Assembly (NCBI GenBank): GCA_002007465.1
Contig: LNAC01000347.1
Coordinates: 1,284,154 to 1,348,153 of the forward strand
Reading direction: 5' to 3'
Source: Ailurus styani
Taxonomy: Eukaryota; Chordata; Mammalia; Carnivora; Ailuridae
DNA: 64,000 bases
Part shown: in pieces, positions 60,177 through 64,000 of the stretch
Numbering within the stretch: position 1 is the stretch's first letter
Layout: every line of letters starts with the position of its first letter
Translations under genes and position numbers: made by a program
The notes under the pieces: generated by a model
The model's input: only the letters and a program-made list of their open reading frames with translations
Told to the model about the DNA's origin: nothing
Databases searched by the model: none

Positions 60177-62439
60177 ACCAAGGAATGAAAGGGAAAATAT
60201 TAGGAGCCAGCTGGTTGTCTCATTTTACAGCTGAGAAAAGTGGACCCCAAAAGGGGTGCCCCCAAAATCTCAGAGATGGAAGAGACGGCACAGGTTCAGA
60301 TCCAAGTCTCCAGATTCCTTGGGTCTCTATAGTTCATTACATTAACCCTATTTACATATTTGGGAGAGATCAGAATAGAACCTTTGAAAGGATGTGACAT
60401 AAACAGATAACGTATCTAAGCCTGGTGATCCAAAGAGATAATACCACAGTCAAGCATATTTTTAAGGGAAAGGCAGGACTATATTAGAGGTATATCCCCA
60501 TATTTGGAAAGTAGCAGCACTTGGTTAACAGAATCTATAAGTGAGGTGTGACTGCTTTTCGCTATGGATGTATTATTAAGACCAGGATTCTGTGTGTCAG
60601 GCTGCCATGCGCACCAGGCCTGCTCTGCGTCAAATGGCTTGTCCTCCCTTTTCTTCATTTGTAACATCAGTGATGCTCTGCCAGCCCTGGATCCTGTCTG
60701 AAGCCATCTGTTTGCCTCTCTTTATTTACATGATAACATCACCTGATGGCAATTTAGTGTCTGGATAAAAAACATTGCTCTTACCTAGATTGAGCTGGGT
60801 TTGTGTCTGGTTTAAGGACGGCTGGCTCTTCCCTCTGACTGCATTTCTCAGGCAGTGGGAGTAGATGGAGAGACAGTGGCCATCAAGCCCGCACAGAGGG
60901 TTTGCTCGAAAGGCGGTGGACTCATTGCTCTGGGTCAGGACTGGCTGGGCTCTGCTCACAGCGTGAAGCGCAGCATCACTCCACTGTCTTGCAGCACGTT
61001 GTTGGTACCAATGAAAACTTGTCACCTCTGTGCTCCCAGCATCCAGGACAGCCCAGAACAGGGTGGATGCTCTTCCATCTTCGTTAAATAAGTGGATGAG
61101 TGAGTGTGTGAGTGAATATCGAATTGGATGAACTCTGATCAAATCCCAGGCCGTCTCTTCCATCCATGTTGACGGTGCAACTACTGGATCTGGGATCAAT
61201 CAGCAGGAAGAGTCACTTGTTGGCAAACGCCTTGGGTGGTTGTCCTGGGGAACGTGGGTCTAGGTCTGAATGAGAGTGTGGACACTGACATGCCAAATCC
61301 CTCCCCGTCCCTTCAGCCCATCACAGGGCAGGGGCCAGGGTGTGGAAGTGCTTTCTTCTTGAGAGACCTAGGGAATGAGTGTCTAGAACAGTCCCCTCTC
61401 ACAAATGCAGGTGTTTATAATTCCAGTCTTCACCACAGTGGCGGTTTTTCTTTCAAAAACCCCAGCGCAAAGGGAATTGGGCAGGATCCTGGGCATAGGA
61501 TTCAAGCTCAGCACTGCTAACTCTGGCAGAGAAACACAGACACGTTCCTCTGACATAGAGTGGGTCCCCCAGAGTGCTGACTCCCAGAGAGATCAACTAG
61601 AAAATTAGCCCTGAGAAATACAGATCTGCGTCGGAGATTCTAGAGTTGTGATAATAAGAGAGCAGAGGCACTCCTGGAAGCCCATGACTCGCCCTCAGTC
61701 CTCAGGGGAAATATCCTGCCTCGAGTCCTCTGACTTCACCCAGGTGGCTTTTCTTGTGCTATAAGGGGCATCGAGTGCTTGCTTCATAATTTGGGCTAGG
61801 CTCAAGCCTGATAATGACCCCAGAATACTGAGCAAAAGGGGTCGAGTTGTGATTTGTTGCCTCAGTCTCTTATCAGCTACACAGAGATTAGCTGGATTGG
61901 AGCATTTTATGTTATCACCATCTTTGATTACTCTCCTTATCTCTGTTTTCCTTCATTTAGTTGATTTGCTTTCATGAATGGTATATGGACATCTATCTAT
62001 GTGCATATGTTTGAGTGTAGGGGAGGTGAGTCTAGGTATTTGTTAGCTGTCTCATGGAGTGGCTTCCAAAATGGGGCATGAAAGATAGTCCATGGAAAAG
62101 CAGATAGAAAAATCCTAAAACCTTTATTTTAATTTGTTTTTTATCCTACCCCTTGCAAGTTTTACCTTTGTATATGTTTGATGATGTAGATTATGTAATA
62201 CATTACAAATGAATTATTACATTTATAAATAATAAATATTGAGCATAGATGATTAAAATTTTATTCATTTAGAAAAGGAATATTTGACATTTACTTGAAT
62301 TTTAATACCATAGTAGTGTTTAATAACTATAGTAAGAATCCCCTTTAAAAGTACTTACTAGTAAAATATGGGCTGTATATAGCACATGTTATTCTTTATG
62401 TATGTGATTTTACAGAAGCTTTTAAAATTAGGTGATAGA

Positions 62440-62644
62440 TTGGGCGCCTGGGTGGCTCAGTGGGTTCAAGCCTCTGCCTTCAGCTCAGGTCATGATATCA
62501 GGGTCCTGGGATCGAGGCCCACATCAGGCTCCCTGCTCAGCAGGGAGCCTGCCTCCTCCCCTCTCTCTGCCTGCCTCTCAGCCTACTTGTGATCTCTCTC
62601 TCTCTCTGTCAAATAAATAAACAAATAAATCTTTAAAATAAAAT
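62440..62644 (+). repeat. CAN-SINE, sense, young, with 16-bp target duplication
   Basis: Near-consensus head gggcgcctgggtggctcagt and AAATA-rich tail. Identical flanks aaaattaggtgataga at 62424-62439 and 62645-62660. Confidence 0.96.
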
Positions 62645-62778
62645 AAAATTAGGTGATAGAATATAAAATTAGAAATTCGACTTTAAGAACCTTAAACATA
62701 AGTTAACCTTTATGGAAATCTGGAAAATTGAAATGGTCAAAAGCAGCAAGTTTTAATTTTCCTAAGGCCTTGGTCTTT

Positions 62779-62973
62779 GTTTTTTTTTTTTTTTTTTATA
62801 GATTTTATTTATGAGAGAGAGAGAGAGAGAGAGAAGGAGGAGAGGGGAAGGGACAAGCAGACTCCATGCTGAGCATGGAGCAGACACAGGGTTCGATCCC
62901 ATGACCCTAATATCAGGACCTGAACGAAGGTCAAGAGTCGGAGACTTTACCTACTGAGCCATCCAGGTACCCC
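62779..62973 (-). repeat. CAN-SINE (older type), antisense
   Basis: Long poly(T), (GA)n tract, middle with gttcgatcccatgaccc, and head end gagccatccaggtacccc. Flanks aaggccttggtcttt (62764-62778) and aaggcctgggtcttt (62974-62988) differ by one base. It lies about 120 bp from the preceding SINE, in the opposite orientation. Confidence 0.93.
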
Positions 62974-63044
62974 AAGGCCTGGGTCTTTTGCATTGATTTT
63001 GTATATTATTTCAGGAGCTTCCGAGGGCTTTCAAGGTAAATCTC

Positions 63045-63440
63045 AAACTCACTTGTTCAGGCTACAGAACGCAGAGCCCAGTGTGATCTGGTCTCATCGC
63101 CCACCACTTCCCTGTGGACCTCCGGGCCCCAATCACACCCATCTGCTTACTGCCCTGGGGTGGAATCAACTACTTCTTTCCCTTCCCTTGCATCCCCACC
63201 TCCCCTCTGGGGTCCCCTCCCTTTTCCACCATAACATGCCCTTCTAGTTACTCCTTTTTGTCCTTTAACACTACACTTAGTGTCACCTCTTTCAAAAAGT
63301 ATCCCTAAATCCCATTTAATTCTCCTTCCCTGTGTTCCTACAACACCTGGGGCATATTTCTAACATGTGCCTGTATTCTGAAATTATGACTGACTTTATG
63401 TCACCTTGAAGACAGAGGCCACACACCTCATTTGACTTTT
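63045..63440 (+). repeat. L2 relic, sense
   Basis: Contains cagtgtgatctggtctcat, tcacctctttcaaaaagtat and accttgaagacagaggccac, as in the L2 3' region. Confidence 0.65.
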
Positions 63441-64000
63441 TAGATTTCTAGGGGAAAGCATAGGATTTGGAATGAAGCGGATACTAGGGAATGTGAGAGT
63501 GAGTAACCGAAAGAGTGAGATGCAGGGACTGTCCAGTCAGTTCCTGCTCAAGGACTTCTGGGGACTTCGGAAGCTCATGGGAGAGGTGTCCCTGTCATGC
63601 TGTGAATCTTGTCAAACAAGGGATAGATGGAGACTGGTGGGTCCCTGAGAACCTTAACAATTGAGTGGGAGGTGCTGACTGTGTTGGGGAGCCCCTGTGG
63701 TCTGCCAAGGAACCCAGTCTGGGAACCATTCAGCACCAGCATTTATTTAGAACCCTTGAGCCAGACACTTGCTCTTTGTGAGATGTGCTTCCCACAGATA
63801 AGAAGATACTCTATGCAAGAGAGCTCGGGCTCATTCCTTTTCTTAATGGAGTTCTCTGAACTCTACTATTCCCAGTAGGTGCCTCCCATTTCCCTTCTCC
63901 CCCAGTGAGCCCGTGGCCTCTCATTCAAGCTACTCCTCCGCACAGCTTGCCTCCTCCCTCCTTCCTGCACCTTCCACCTGAACGGTTGATGGGCCTCCTG

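Larger units (their letters stand above)
1..64000 (+). other. PKHD1: PKHD1 gene, internal part (8 exons and 9 introns)
   Basis: The window lies inside one gene on the + strand. Eight short open segments, each bounded by AG on the left and GT on the right, join in frame into about 397 codons. The joined protein agrees almost residue by residue with my memory of human fibrocystin between the first beta-helix region and the second G8 domain. Large introns (1.3 to over 16.6 kb) fit PKHD1, which spans hundreds of kilobases, better than its compact paralogue PKHD1L1. Fibrocystin is a large single-pass membrane protein of primary cilia and apical membranes in kidney collecting duct and bile duct cells. 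Neither promoter, start codon, stop codon nor poly(A) site is in the window. The identification rests on memory of the family; a protein search of the joined exons would settle it. Confidence 0.95.
47355..64000 (+). other. PKHD1: Intron, 5' part (over 16.6 kb, no exon seen)
   Basis: GTGAGT donor; the acceptor is beyond the window. I looked for the continuation of the G8 domain (residues after ILP that begin a valine-rich strand) and did not find it. Contents: CAN-SINEs at 48014, 48471, 56742, 58145, 62440 and 62779, MIR/L2 relics (48345-48790, 50205-50440, 51120-51345, 59110-59300, 63045-63440), unassigned old interspersed repeats (53015-53545, 58505-58830, 59770-60100) and microsatellites. 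The stretches 54000-56700 and 60180-62430 hold nothing I can name. Confidence 0.85.

Noticed and set aside
60726..61199. 157-codon open frame on the - strand
   Set aside because: No recognisable family or motif; overlapping frames on the + strand are equally open, as expected by chance in GC-richer DNA.
47355..64000. Search for the next PKHD1 exon (continuation of the second G8 domain)
   Set aside because: No stretch with the expected residues and splice sites was found; the exon is probably to the right of the window.
1..64000. PKHD1L1 instead of PKHD1
   Set aside because: The exon translations follow remembered PKHD1 sequence closely, and intron sizes are too large for the compact paralogue.

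Overview
This is mammalian nuclear DNA from a carnivoran. The marker is a dense set of tRNA-Lys-derived CAN-SINEs: the head reads GCGCCTGGGTGGCTCAGT, the middle is CT-rich, the tail ends AAATAAATAAATAAAATCTT, and most copies have clean target-site duplications. The head and middle are not the canid or bear type as I remember them and look most like mustelid copies (ferret, mink, otter group). Carnivore-type L1 3' ends are present too. The family-level call is an inference.

The only protein-coding gene I can support is PKHD1 (fibrocystin/polyductin, the ciliary membrane protein altered in autosomal recessive polycystic kidney disease). It lies on the + strand and is cut at both ends. Eight internal exons total 1193 nt, about 397 codons: 1758-1863, 6369-6503, 13606-13741, 15764-16010, 28754-28931, 30218-30413, 41114-41179 and 47226-47354. 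All splice sites are GT-AG, and the phases chain without a frameshift or stop (0/0, 0/0, 1/1, 2/2, 0/0, 1/1, 1/1 at the seven internal junctions). The exons encode the end of the first parallel beta-helix (PbH1) region, a linker, and the start of the second G8 domain. By remembered human numbering this is roughly residues 2350-2760 and exons in the mid-40s to about 52.

The rest, about 98%, is intron: 1-1757 (partial), 1864-6368, 6504-13605, 13742-15763, 16011-28753, 28932-30217, 30414-41113, 41180-47225, and 47355-64000 (partial, over 16.6 kb, no exon seen). The introns hold 17 CAN-SINEs in both orientations, several old or carnivore-type L1 fragments, L2/MIR relics, microsatellites, a perfect 120-bp tandem duplication (11957-12199), and a few repeat-poor blocks (32.8-35.1 kb, 40.2-41.0 kb, 18.3-18.9 kb) that are candidates for regulatory DNA.

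No novel gene system, CRISPR array, operon or RNA gene is apparent. The most useful leads are a possible in-frame alternative 3' splice site before the 30218 exon, a SINE inserted just upstream of the 13606 exon, the repeat-poor GC-rich intronic block, and a CpG-bearing segment at about 7.06-7.19 kb that I could not identify.
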